A DNA stretch of 64,000 nt from Rhodamnia argentea (Eukaryota > Streptophyta > Magnoliopsida > Myrtales > Myrtaceae). The position numbers and the translations under genes were made by a program. Of this stretch, positions 13,741 to 25,049 are shown piece by piece (within the stretch, counting starts at the first letter, position 1; each line of letters starts with the position of its first letter). The notes under the pieces are model-generated. The model was not told the DNA's origin and made no database searches. It was given only the letters and a program-made list of their open reading frames with translations. The DNA lies in contig NC_063156.1 in assembly GCF_020921035.1 (NCBI RefSeq), positions 22,678,283 through 22,742,282 of the forward strand, read 5' to 3'.

Positions 13741-16458
13741 GACTCGGCGGTCGGCGCCGAGTCGGTGGTGACATTGTCTTTGGATTTGATTTGGACGGCT
13801 CTCACTCTTTTGGCGCTCCCTAATACGCCAGCCGAGTTCTCGAAGTTGGTTAACAACAGGACAGCTAATCTTTTGGCCCATTTAATTTGGAAAAAAAAAA
13901 ATACTAAGTGAGGACAAGAATCGCCTTCATTTTCTCAAATAAAAATTTAAAATAAATTTTATTTTAAATAAAAACATGAAGTGACCAAGACTTTTTCGGA
14001 TAAGGGCCTCATCTCTCCAGCCAATTACGGGCATTTTCATCAAAAGAAAATTTTAACCTAATTTATGGTTAAATTATATTAAAAATTTTAAAAACAAACA
14101 AAAAGCTTAAAGAAACAAAAAGGAAATACAGGCGAGATGATAGCCCTCCCTCGCCTATGGCTATTGTCCCACCAGTAGTGGGGCGTCGGCGGTGGTCAAT
14201 GGAGTCGTTGGTGCCTAGCCATAGGAAGGGGGAGGGGGGCTTCCTTCCGCCTATATTTCTTTTTCCTTTTTTTTAAACTTATAGCTTTTTAAATTCTGTA
14301 AAAAAAAAAGGAAAAAATAAAAAAAGAGGGAAAAAAGAAAAATAAAAGACAAAAATGACCTTGACTATTAGTGAGGTCGGACCCTTTATTAAAACCGATG
14401 TATTCACTTCATGCTCTTAGTCGAGAAAATAATGACATTTGAAGCCTTTATTTGAACTTTCCCTTGAATTTATAAACAATGGAAGGTGACGCTTTTTTCA
14501 CCTTTTATATGATCAAATCTATCTATTTTCACTAAAACCCAAAATCATATTCAATTATTCAGTTATAATTTAAGATCGTGGCATTTATTTTATTTACTTT
14601 CCTCCTTTTTTATGTTTTCTATATAGGATCTACCTAACATAATTAAGAATTTCATATATATATATATATTTGTGCTTGTTTTGAGCACTCTGTATAAGAT
14701 AAGACAATGGAAAAGCCTTATATGACTAAATCTATCTATTTTCACTGTACATGTACATGTATATGCATATGAATGAGATAAAACAATTAGCAAAATCCTC
14801 TTAAAAGATTATCCAAAATAAAATTGCAGTTACATTTTTGGGTCAATACCATCGAATGCTCCAACTGGTACACATGTATGGCATTTACCCAAACTAATTT
14901 TTATATCACAAAAACTCCTAAAAATTGTTGCATCGGTAACCACACTCGTGCTCTTCTTGCCATAAACCAGTGCATCCGTGCTAAATTTCCCCCATAAAAT
15001 TCCCAAATTTACCACAATTTTGGATAAATTTGGTACGAGTTTATCAGTTTGAGGTACATGTGATATGATGTACGACTTTAAGGTTTTTGATGATATTAGC
15101 CTATATATTTTTTTACATGAAAATTTAAGAGATTAAGTCAAATATATCAAACATTGCATACGATAACACTTTTTTTTTTTAAAGCCATTAAAATCTCATA
15201 ATTGTGGATTAAGAAATTCAATAACATCCATGGAAAATTTACCAAAGAAGAGCCTGAAGATGCCTCATTATGCATAACTTCTTCACGTTGGTATTTTTAG
15301 TGTATTTCTAGGTCCTCCAATAACATCTTACATGCTATGTAAAAATGTGTCCGATAATAAGGAAAAAAAGACAAACTCTTTGGTGCGAGAACTAAGAAAG
15401 TCGATATATATTTTCTTGGAAGTTTGTCTTTTCGTCAAAACTTATTTTGACAAAAGTAAAATCTAAAAATAAAAGAAAAACCGGAATATAGTGCCTTTTA
15501 ATATACATCAGATACTCACAACAAAAAGACACAAAACATGTGAAACGTTTAATTATAATAACTAGTTGCTAAATAGAAATAGAAATGAATAAATAAAAAG
15601 AAGGAATGGGCCACCCTTTTACATTGAAATTGAGCAATTGAGGGCGATATTTTATCTATAAATCAGAAATGATAGTGGATTTAGTTACATAATTCCTAAG
15701 GCACGATGGAGACTCAACTTCGTTCTCGTTTTCCAGCAGATCCTTCAATCGCCTCTATGAATTATGTAACGTGTCGTCCTCTTCCTTCGTAAAGCAATGG
15801 AAGCGGGACTGAACACATTTGCAGGTCTTCCCTTTCACATCTCTAATCCCCACATGCACGAATCATTCGACACGAACCGACAAAATAGAGATGTCAATCA
15901 ACACGGGATACTCATGCTCCTAGTGAGGTGAGATCAATTGCACATCTCTAATCTAATCCCCACATGCACAAATTCACTTTGTTTGTCACGTATCAACTGT
16001 TAATTTCGACAGATTGCACTAACGTAAGTTCCGCAATATCACAAACTAATTACTAACCAGCTTAATGAGCAAAATTGCCTAGAAAGCGCAACCAATTATC
16101 GTCACATCTAAATGCTCCTTGTATATGATATGCTAAGCAAGATATTAAAGGTCGGCCCCAAACAGAACTGCCACGAACACACTCGGCCATTAAGAATATT
16201 TTCAACTTAAAACAGAAGAATCATCCCAGAAAAGGAAGGAAATGGAAACCACAACCAAAAGATAATACATAACTTTTTAAAGGGATTCAAAAGATACTAA
16301 TACGCCTAGAAGCCATTTTGAAATAGTTGCTCAAGAAGCACTTCAAACAGAGTCAGCAAGCATAGGACTAGAAAGTTGCTCTATCAAAACTCCTCCCATT
16401 GGAAGGGAATCCTAACTTCTGCAAACTTCGCATCAGATCCGAAAACAGATCTCTTCTC
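13741..16458. other. Intergenic DNA between DGK and RPS19, repeat-bearing
   Basis: I see no gene. It contains A-rich and T-rich low-complexity DNA, a short AT dinucleotide run near 14655-14670, a TACATG/ATGCAT-rich stretch near 14745-14772, and a repeat fragment at about 14838-15060. The last 250 bases or so (16200-16458) are probably the 3' UTR and polyadenylation region of RPS19. Confidence 0.6.
14838..15060. repeat. Dispersed 'GGGTTAATACC' repeat, short copy
   Basis: The phrase GGGTCAATACCATCGAATG, followed by ACTGGTACACATGT and CCCAAACTAATTTTTATATC, matches the repeated phrase seen several times at 32272-32800. It is non-coding and looks like a fragment of an inverted-repeat element. Confidence 0.5.
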
Positions 16459-19057
16459 TCACTGGGCAACGACAATCCTTCCAGCAACTTGGTCAAGATC
16501 ACGCTGGCCGCTGGAAGTGATTCTCCTTCCCCTGAATCATAGGAACATGAGTTTCAGTTATCATCCCAAGTATGAAGGATGTGCAAGTTTTTCCTCCATA
16601 ACAAGAGCTGCCGCTTCACATCGACGAAAGTCATTGATCTATGCTAGCAACTTCTCGAGACAAATTAGAGCCACCAAAACAATGATAGTAATACTAAGCA
16701 AAACATTAGTTTCAGTAGAACTTACCCTCTTGGGTCGATATCGATGATGTTCATGTTCTGCAATTGCTGCAAAATGTGGCGAGCTACAGAACCACTGCTC
16801 TTGCAGAAATGTGGTGGGCGACTGCCATTCCTCTTGCTTCCACCATAGATCCTGCGGAAGGCTCCAACACCAAGGCCTCCCCTGAGATAAATTTTCCTTG
16901 CCATAGAAGCTGAAACACACAAAAAATTCCAATCACTGAATGTAGCAGCATGCATTTTTCTACATGTACACTAATGCAATTGTTCATATGCTCTGTCTGT
17001 GTTTTTGTGTTTGTGGGGAAGAGGGGGGGGTGAGGAGATAGAGCATACCAGCTCGAATATAGTACCAATCAGGGTCATAAGGAGCAAGCTCTTTGAATGT
17101 AGCAGTCTTCACAATGTCGGTCCAATGGGGAAGTTCCATCTAAAAGAATAACATATAAAGATGTGAAATTGAATTGAGCACTTCCACAGCAAGAAAACAT
17201 ACAAACCAAAGTGAAACTTTGACCATGGTACATGAAGAGGGAACCGTAGTGAACAAGATTCGAATGCCACTCACTGATTAATCAGATCCATCCTCACATA
17301 CTTCTTCAGGTTAAGACACAAAAATCCCCGACAAAGATGTTAACTTTAAAAACAAAAGCTTCCAGGGCAACTAGCTGTGACTCATCCACATAAAGGAAGC
17401 CGACTAACCAGAAAACAAGCCAGTCCCCACCTGGCTCCAAAGAAAATAAATGAAAGAAGAAAGGAAGGATAGAAAAGGAAAATCGAAAAGCCGTATGTTC
17501 ACCTACGGATTTCAAAACCATCACAAACCTCCCTTTTTTCTTTTCTGTTTCGATTTCTTTTCTGGATTATTATATGATGATTTTTTAACTTTCCATATAT
17601 AAAAATAGAAAGTTATAGACTAGAAATGACATCTCTTATGTCAATGACACCAAGGTATATGAAATGAATGGAATTGTGATATGGATGGAATATAATGAAA
17701 TAAAGCCACTTTGAGGTTCCCTATGAAATGGGACATGTAAGGAAGCCGCTATGAAGAAGTTCCGGAAGTGAACAAGGAAACTTCGAGCTTATATTGGTTA
17801 TGAGTTGAGAATAAGAATTGAACTCTATGAGATCGAATCTCCCGTTGTTCCTCAATAGCTCAATAGTAGAGCAATCGGCTGTTAACTGACTAGTCATAGG
17901 TTCCAATCCTACTTGGGGAGATTTGATTCATTTTGGGGCACCAGAAATCAGAATCCATATGATCTTGGGACACCAGAAATCAGAATCCATTCTGTTGTTC
18001 ATAGTGACGATTTAGTACCGAAATGCGTGAGGGTCATGCTGGCATTTGAATGCTTAAAATCTTAGGAGGGTGGATGAGTCACAACTCTTCAGAAATTTAT
18101 TCTACTGGCTGGTATACAAAACTCTCAATACTTGTTTTCCAAACATCAGCAGGAATTAGCGCCACTGCCCCAGTAGTCAGCCTTAAAATGCTTAGTTAGG
18201 TTTCGTTTGTTTCGAGGAGAATGACTGCTTTGGAAAACATTTAACTAAAAATAATCGCTTGTACTGCTTGAAATAATTAATCAATGAAGAATATTTTCAG
18301 TATCAACAGCAATTTATGTCTAAATATTTTCATGAGATGATAAAAATATTTTTTATTTATTCATTTTCGTGAGCGGTACAAATGATCAATTTTAAGAAAA
18401 TATTTTCTAGATAATTCATTTTCTGCGAAACAAACGAACCCTGCAAAAGGGAGAGATTTCTGTGAAAGATATCAAAGCCTAATGAACCCAACAACAACAA
18501 TAACTCCCAATCCTCCACACGCACAAACACCATCAATCATATCCGACAAAAAGCTGTAAACAGCTCTCGTTCCATAACCCCGTCAAAGCCACCTGATGGG
18601 AGTTATGGATGAACCCCCAAGCCACACTCTCTGCAGCACATACAATCTTTCAACAACAGACAACTATTCATCCAACAATCACGATAAGCAAGCAACAAGA
18701 TTGGTCGTCTCACAAAATACTAAAGCAATCAGAACCCTTAACCGCCAACAGCTGCCTCTAAAACACCATTTCCAAGACCAAGCACGAGGAACTTTCACAA
18801 ATTTCCTCCGTCTAACACTGCATAGTCCTCCACTCCGAAACAGATCCACAACTCAAATATCTAGCAATTCCTCGACTTACGCATGATCGTCCAAATCACA
18901 CATCAAACGCATCAACAACTGGAAGAGAGAAGCTCATACAAGGTGCCACGCTACGCGACGAGAGAGATACCTTCCCAGATCGCTTCAGGTGAGCGGCGTA
19001 AGCCTTGACAAACTCGTGAGGGGAAACGTCCTTCACCGTCCTCGCCGGGGCCGCCAT
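16459..19057 (-). CDS. RPS19: 40S ribosomal protein S19 (eS19), 4 exons, 144 aa
   Basis: A component of the small cytosolic ribosomal subunit; the family is needed for 18S rRNA maturation and 40S assembly. The exons are 19057-18971, 17139-17049, 16909-16726 and 16531-16459. All introns are GT-AG and the phases fit exactly to 145 codons including the stop. The protein opens [16 protein letters not shown] and carries the family signatures [41 protein letters not shown] and [16 protein letters not shown]. Its length matches plant eS19 (about 143 aa), with no missing or altered core residue. Intron 1 is long (1831 bp) and holds a plastid-DNA insertion and a MITE. The upstream region has the promoter motifs usual for plant ribosomal protein genes. 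Confidence 0.97.
17620..17935 (+). other. Nuclear plastid DNA (NUPT) fragment within RPS19 intron 1
   Basis: The stretch leading into the trnN-like sequence reads like the plastid inverted-repeat DNA upstream of trnN-GUU (for example TATGAAATGGGACATGTAAG and ACAAGGAAACTTCGAGCTTA), and the bases just after it (ATTTGATTCATTTT) also fit. The outer limits are approximate and come from memory of land-plant plastomes, so alignment to a plastome is needed to fix them. The insert lies entirely within an intron. Just right of it, a 23-bp phrase (ACCAGAAATCAGAATCCAT core) occurs twice at about 17940-17990. Confidence 0.7.
17849..17920 (+). pseudogene. trnN-GUU: Decayed plastid trnN-GUU copy
   Basis: A 72-bp cloverleaf-length sequence starts TCCTCAATAGCTC, has the anticodon loop CTGTTAA (GTT, Asn) and ends CTTGGGGAG. 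From memory of the plastid gene it differs at eight sites: seven are G-to-A changes (positions 7, 15, 17, 25, 26, 44 and 48) and one is a G-to-C change (position 56, in the T loop). The D-stem and T-loop changes make a working tRNA unlikely. It lacks a 3' CCA, as expected for a gene copy. I treat it as part of the intronic NUPT, not as a nuclear tRNA gene. Confidence 0.85.
18199..18440. mobile_element. MITE in RPS19 intron 1
   Basis: A 242-bp element bounded by near-perfect inverted repeats: GGTTTCGTTTGTTTCG at the left and CGAAACAAACGAACC at the right. The interior is AT-rich with repeated AATATTTT words and has no coding capacity. I could not see a clear target-site duplication, so the superfamily is not assigned. 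Confidence 0.65.
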
Positions 19058-19150
19058 GTTCGATCGACCAAAAGGCTACCGCTTCGAACGGCGCAGTTGC
19101 TCCAACCCCAGTTCTCTCTTCTGCCTGTAAGAGGAGGAGAGCGTTGCGAC

Positions 19151-19274
19151 CTAGGGTTTTTATTTCTCTCGCACGTGAGAAATGCCGTCGATACCCTTCT
19201 TTTTCGTTTGGGCCGAATTTGTCAAAAGTCAGAAGTTGGGCCTTATTTTTGAAAGCCTACTTTATTCTGGCCCA
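19151..19274 (-). promoter_or_regulatory. RPS19 promoter: telo-box, G-box and three site II elements
   Basis: On the minus strand the telo-box AAACCCTA lies within 19151-19160, about 95 bp upstream of the start codon. A CACGTG core is at 19172-19177. TGGGCC site II elements lie at 19209-19214 and 19237-19242 (plus strand) and at 19269-19274 (minus strand). Telo-box plus site II is the established promoter signature of plant ribosomal protein genes, where TCP factors and telo-box binding proteins link expression to cell division. The motifs are visible; their use here is inferred. Confidence 0.75.
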
Positions 19275-20092
19275 ACTATTTTTCCTGAGATGAGTTTCTT
19301 TTTTTTTTTTCACAAGATGGTTATTCTTATAATTAAATTGACACAAATTTATTACATGAATGACCTAAATAAATTGCGTTTAATCCATTTCAGTATTCCC
19401 TTAAAAGCATGGATTGCAACGTGCTACTAGGAGGCCGAGATGCAAAATATCTGGCTTTTGAGACAAAGCGCATTTGGCCAAATCAATATCAGTGTAGCAA
19501 AAATAACTTTTAATTTGTTAGAAATGGCAAGCTGCGATGTGGAGTTTGGTTTTGTTTCATTTAGAACGTTTGATGGCAATAAAAAAAAAATTTCTTAAAA
19601 TTATCAAAAATCAACGTTCAAACTTTTAAAAATGACTCAACCCCTTTTAAAGAAAACTAGATTACCTTTCGAACATCACTTGCTATTCAATCTGGTGACT
19701 GATAATTTAGGCCGCACATGACAATATTTTTGCTCTAGAAATTAATTTCTTATCAGAAGTTGATTTTTCTACTTATATTCGAAGTAAATATTTCTACTTC
19801 TAGAGCATTTTTTGGCTCCAGTAGTAGAAAATTGAAATTACGTAACTAAACGGATTTCTGCTCTAGAAATACTTTTTTTCGGAATAGAAATTCTATTCCG
19901 ATAGTATTGTTATGCGCACCGACAATGACATTTTGAAGAATGGGATATTAAAAAAATAATTTTCAAAAGTCTAAATCAAATGGATTTACAATCACATTTA
20001 ATGATACAAGACAAAAAAAGAATTTTCAAGACGGCTAAATTGATTGCGGGCAAACTTCGAACACCATGGTGCCCTTTGAAGTATCAAGCATG
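19275..20092. other. Intergenic DNA with a MITE
   Basis: No gene is seen. It holds a T-rich run, a short repeat phrase (about 19460-19560) shared with about 26950-26990 and 54060-54140, and the Tourist-like MITE at 19710-19920. Confidence 0.6.
19710..19920. mobile_element. Tourist-like MITE, second copy
   Basis: It starts GGCCGCACATGACAATATTT after a TTA and ends in the inverted partner ATAGTATTGTTATGCGCACC. The interior shares TTTCTACTTCTAGAGCA words with the copy at 1951-2212. The right-hand TTA is not preserved. Confidence 0.6.
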
Positions 20093-20096
20093 CTAG

Positions 20097-21543
20097 TGTC
20101 ACGGACCAACATATCTCGGTTGTGGAATTAGCCTATGTAGCGCCTAGCAAACCAAGCGAAGCTAGCCTTCCTCATATAGTTGCTCCATAGAACACTTAGG
20201 TGAATAGCTTTCCCGTATTGGATCATACCACGCTCGGTTTAGCTCGGGTATCCATTACATAGAGTAAGGCAAGTAGAATACTTTAGGCATAGCAATTGAT
20301 TTCGGCTTGTTATGGTCTCATCGGGAGAGCGGCATCGGCTCCCGACCGGTTTATACACGGGAGCCCAACCCCGCCTTCAAAGTTTCTAAGGATATATTCT
20401 ATTTAACCTAAAACTTCTAGTACAAACCATCCCGATACCACTTCCAAGGACCCAATTGTATTTTCCCCTCTACAACTCTCACTCACTGTGATGATACGAT
20501 AAGCTCCACCCATAGGGGGACACGGGTACGGGAGAACTTACCCACCTGGGACACAAATAACCAGCCCGTGTCATTCTCCTCTACTCAATCCACAAACGCC
20601 CTCATTGTGGGTAGTTCTGTCTCTTCCCTATGCTAAACGCTCGCCCAACAAAACAACTCCACTCCACTAGTAGCTTCCCCCGATTAAAGCTTTTCGCGAA
20701 TGTCCAGTCACTCATACTCCCTTGATAAGTGTGGCATCCCTCACCACTTATTCACCCTCAACAACACTTTCTTTTGCCTACAAGACTTCTCCCGACCTCA
20801 GTAGACCAATGGAGGTTTCCCCCTGATGAAAATTGGTAGCAGATCTTGTGATTCGCCGAATTGATTTAGGAACGTTATCCCCATTCGGTGAGCAACTCGG
20901 TTCCTTTATATGTCCCCATTGACATCCTAGAAATTAGATGAGAGCCGCATTTTGTCCAAGCCCCTCTTGGCCCGGGTGATCACTCTCCTCCCTCGTTGGA
21001 TCGAGAAGACCATAGGTTTTTCCCGAATCACCCACCTCTTTGGGGGATCCTGCTCTGATACCATTTATCACGAGCTGACGGATATCGGTCGCGGAATTAG
21101 CCAGATCGGCACCTGGCAAGCCAAACCAAGCCAACCTTCTTTATATAGTTGTTCTATAGAACACTTAGGCGAATAGTTTTCCTGTATTGGATCATACCAT
21201 GCCTAGCTTAGCTAGGGTATCCACTACATCGAGTAAGATGAGTATAACACTTTAAGCACAACAATGGATTTCGGCCTGTCATGGCATCATCGGGAGAGCG
21301 ACATCGGCTCTCGATCGGTTTATACACGGGAGGCCGGCCACGCCATCAGAGCTCCTAAATGTATATTCTCTTTAACCTAGAACTCCTAGTATAAACTGTT
21401 CCAACACCACTCCTAGGGACCCAGTTGTCTCTTTCCCTCTACAACACTCGCTCATCATGATGATAGCACAAGCTCTACCCACAAGGGGACACGAGTACGA
21501 GAGAACTTTCCCACTTGTGACAATGAACAAAAGGCTCGTGTCA
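20097..21543 (-). mobile_element. Short non-autonomous LTR element with 4-bp TSD (copy 1)
   Basis: Two direct repeats of 477-478 bp (20097-20573 and 21066-21543) flank a 492-bp interior. The outer ends are TGTCACG and CGTGTCA. On the minus strand the interior starts, two bases after the LTR, with TGGTATCAGAGC (21063-21052), the initiator-Met-tRNA primer binding site. It ends with the purine-rich AGAGGAGAA just before the other LTR. So the element runs on the minus strand, with its 5' LTR at the right. CTAG lies directly outside both ends (20093-20096 and 21544-21547), indicating a 4-bp target duplication. There is no gag or pol. The LTRs have diverged visibly, so the insertion is old. It is TRIM-like in design, although its LTRs are longer than usual for TRIMs. 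Confidence 0.85.
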
Positions 21544-21547
21544 CTAG

Positions 21548-22735
21548 GATTCGCCGTATAGAACAACCGGAACATTCTTTCAAGTACCGCATCTTTCTCT
21601 ACACAGTTCCTGAATCCTCAAGTGTTGTAGCGCCAATACGTCATTATTCTCTGAGTGAGACCTTCCATCACAGCAATTTTGCCCACACTTAGCTCTCCAA
21701 TGAGAACCAAATTGTTCTTCGTACTCCTAGACAAGATATGAAAAAATGGATTGATAATAATAACAATGTTATTGCTTGGTATGACTGAAAATTCTAAGAA
21801 AAGGACATGTATATTAGAGGTCCCAAATCTTATTACGAAAATACAATTAAGTTCTAAAACTTACAAAAAGTATATTCAAGTCTTAAAACTTATCAAATTG
21901 ATGCAATCGAGTCCTTTGAGTTGGACTAACAGAAAATACTGATGTTTTGTAATATTTTCTCTCTCTTACGTGATAATGATGTGATTAAGACGATGTCGTT
22001 TTTGTTTAAATTCGATTTTTAATTCAAATTTAATCTAATATAAATTAAAAAATAAGCTAAAAAATATAAAAAAAAGAAAAAAAAGGAGAAAGATAATGAT
22101 GGAAACAAGGTTGCGAAGGGTTTTTTTTTCTTTTTTAATATTTGAACATATTTTTAAATTTATTTTAAATAAAAATTGTATTTTAAAATTTTTTAGCGTT
22201 TATCTCATTTTTAAATTTGAGTTTAATTTAAATTAATTTTTTTAAAGTTTAGAAGTCCACATGGATTGAATTTAAAAAAAAAATTGCATGTCGTATTAAA
22301 ATTTACTTATAAATGCCACCAATTAATTTTGCCCGGAACCTCTCACCCGAGGCACTTAAGTGATCATTTTTTTTTTTTTCTGATTTGGCACTTAAGCGAT
22401 TCATCGAAAACTTTTGGCATGAAAGTGAGCACCGTACACAACTTTTAGCACTTCTGGTATTCTTCTCCCCTTAAAATTACAAATGAACGATTGATGACAG
22501 TTTTGTCTTTTTACCGTAAATGGGGTGGACTTAATCTTATAGGAGTGGAAATAGCGCCACCCTAAATTCTATTGGTATCATCTATTTTGACAAAACCCAA
22601 TACTTTATAGAGAACAATCCGGTACTTAACTAGAACCGGCAAATTAAAACAGAGTAAGACATTATGAGTTTGATTTGTAAAAGAGTAAAACATAACTTAA
22701 TCTTAGCCATTGAACAGCAGCAACGGGAAGAACTC
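21548..22735. other. Intergenic DNA with repeat fragments
   Basis: No gene. It contains a fragment of the AATTGAGTCCTAAAACTT repeat family (about 21800-21960), AT-rich DNA at 22010-22300, and a shortened relative of the GTGCCATAAC MITE family (about 22320-22485, words GGCACTTAAGTGATCATTTT and GCACCGTACACAACTTTTAG). Confidence 0.6.
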
Positions 22736-22893
22736 TCAAGCCTTCATGAGTTCAATGAAGCTCTGCACATTCTTGAGGGAGAAACCTCCTTCACCAACAC
22801 TCTTCCTAGCCATCTCTTTCACCCTCGGGCAATTCGACCTTATCTCACTACTCCCAAGAACTACTGATACCTTTTCTCTCAATTCATGCCTGG

Positions 22894-23311
22894 GGAAAAA
22901 GTACACTAGAAGTGCCATAACTTGTGTACGACGTTCACTTGAGTTCCATAACTTTCAAAACGTTCACTTAAGTGCCATAACTTTAAAAAATCGTTCACTT
23001 GAGTGCTACGTTGGAGCAAAATCGTTCACTTAAGTGCTATAGTAACTTTTCCGACGTGACACGTCGGCTTTCCGACGTGCCGTGTCGGCTTTCCGGCGTC
23101 TACGGTAACTTTTCCGCGCGTGCTACGGTAACTTTTCCGGCCTCTACGGTAACTTTCCCGGCTGTCACGTCGCCTTTTCCGGCCGCAACGTCAACATGGC
23201 ACTCAAGTGAACGATTTTTAAAAGTTATGGCATTTAAGTGAACGTTTTGAAAGTTATGGCACTCAAGTGAACGCCGTACAAAAGTTATGGCACTTCTAGT
23301 GTACTTTTCCC
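22894..23311. mobile_element. MITE with 9-bp TSD in UGT copy A exon 2
   Basis: A 418-bp element with inverted ends GGAAAAAGTACACTAGAAGTG and its complement at the right. CATGCCTGG is present exactly at both sides (22885-22893 and 23312-23320). A 9-bp duplication points to a Mutator-type (MULE) transposase. The arms repeat a GTGCCATAACTTTCAAAACG-type word of about 30 bp, and the centre repeats CGACGTGGC-like words. It is non-coding. Confidence 0.85.
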
Positions 23312-24653
23312 CATGCCTGGTTATAAATCCATTTTCATCACCATCAACTCCTAGACCCACCCTCCACACATCACATATGTAACTCCTGTTCAGGTGCTGA
23401 TCTCCAAAGTAAGGCCTGCAGAGAAGTGGGACTCCATTGCTCAAGCCTTCCAGTGTGGAATTCCAACCACAGTGAGTGAAGAAGCATGCCACCGTAGGGT
23501 GTGCTAGGACCTCATCTTGTGGTGCCCATTGGACCACCTTCCCATAGTTCCTCACCCTTTGGAGGAATGCGTCGTGGAACTCGGTGGTCGGCCCGTCGGT
23601 GAGGTCCGGGCGTACGACCCACGGGAATGGCCGAGCGATTTGTTCAAGGTTGTGGGCGAGCTCATAGAATTGTTCTCGGGCTGAATACGTCGTGCTTCCG
23701 AAGGCGACGTAGATGACGGACGGGGCCGGATGTTGGTCTAACCGGTTCAAGCGGGTTGAGTCCTCATTCCACAGGCTTCCTCTGCGATGGAATAATCGTG
23801 TGCTCCCTATTAACGGACCAATGGGGAGAGCTCCTGGAGTGACACCGAGGGCCGATGCCTCGAGTTCATGAAATGAATTGAAAAGGAATGAGTTTGTGCA
23901 TTTGCTCTATTGGAGGATGGACAATGCGAATCTGAAAAATACTTTCTGCATCATTGGGTCTTCAAGGTAACTCCAAGGGAGGTCGGTGCTCTTATATGAA
24001 GGAAGGTCCTTCGATATAGTGATGAGATCATTCTTCAGAGCAACGCCTGTATGAGTTTCGATACCAAGTTAGATTGTTTATCAGCTACCAATTGCTACAA
24101 GCACGTACGTTAGTGGCTGATGAATGTTGTAGATTCATCTCTCCTTGGTGTGTGTCAATAAAGCAATTGAGAGATGGCTACACGAGATATTTAGGCTTCT
24201 GATTGTGAAGGGTTCCAGTTCTGGTCCCTTACCATTGTTGTCTACGATTCCACCCTCGATCAACTTCGGTATTTGAAGATTCAAGGCCGGGGTCGAAGCC
24301 GAGGCGGGCCAAAACCCGGCTCGCTTGATTCCATCCTTTCGGCGACTTCCGGTGCCCATCCGGTGGTCGAGTCCGCAATTATGAAGCTGATCCGCTCTTC
24401 ATTGCCATTTGATCGCTTCTTCACTTTCTCGATCAACTCCCGCAAATAGCTCGGCATCACCCTTGACATGCTCTCCTGCAGCTTAGGGAAATCCTTTCGC
24501 TCCTCATTAGTTTTGAGCCCATTCGGAATCGCGACAAACGTAACCCGATTCGATCCCTCATCCAATCCAGGGTTTGTAGCCATCACTTGCGCATGAACGG
24601 ACTCTGTGTTCACAAACGTAACCTTGACCCCATAATCAGCAATACGGTGTGAG

Positions 24654-25049
24654 GAGAAAAGTACACTAGAAGTGCCATAACTTTTGTACGGCGTTCACTT
24701 AAGTGCCATAACTTTCAAAACGTTCATTTAAGTGCCATAACTTTCAAAAATCGTTCACTTGAGTGCCATGTTGACGTGGCGGTCGGAAAAGCTGACGTAG
24801 CAGTCGGAAAAGTTACCGTAGCACGCTGGAAAAGTTTCTGTAGACGCCGAAAAGCCGACGTGGCATGCCAGAAAGGCGACGTGGCACGCCGGAAAAGTTA
24901 TCGTAGTACTCAAGTGAACGATTTTGCTCCGACGTAGCACAAGTAAACGATTTTTGAAAGTTATGGCACTTAAGTGAACGTTTTGAAAGTTATGGCACTC
25001 AAGTGAACGCCGTACACAAGTTATGACACTTCTAGTGTACTTTTCCCTA
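24654..25049. mobile_element. MITE of the same family in UGT copy A exon 1
   Basis: A 396-bp element with inverted ends GAGAAAAGTACACTAGAAG and CTTCTAGTGTACTTTTCCC. GTGTGAG lies on both sides (24647-24653 and 25050-25056), consistent with a slightly decayed target duplication. Internal repeats match the copies at 22894, 33138 and 46912. Confidence 0.8.

Noticed and set aside
14650-14772. AT-repeat and ATGTACATG palindromes as a regulatory site or origin
   Set aside because: Simple-sequence DNA typical of plant intergenic regions, with no supporting context.
17849-17920. A functional nuclear tRNA-Asn gene
   Set aside because: The sequence follows the plastid gene, the flanks also look plastid, and changes in the D stem and T loop break conserved positions.
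20097-20573. Cassandra-type element (5S rRNA inside the LTR)
   Set aside because: GGATCATACCA in the LTR recalls the start of a 5S gene, but the 5S internal promoter and the rest of the gene are absent.
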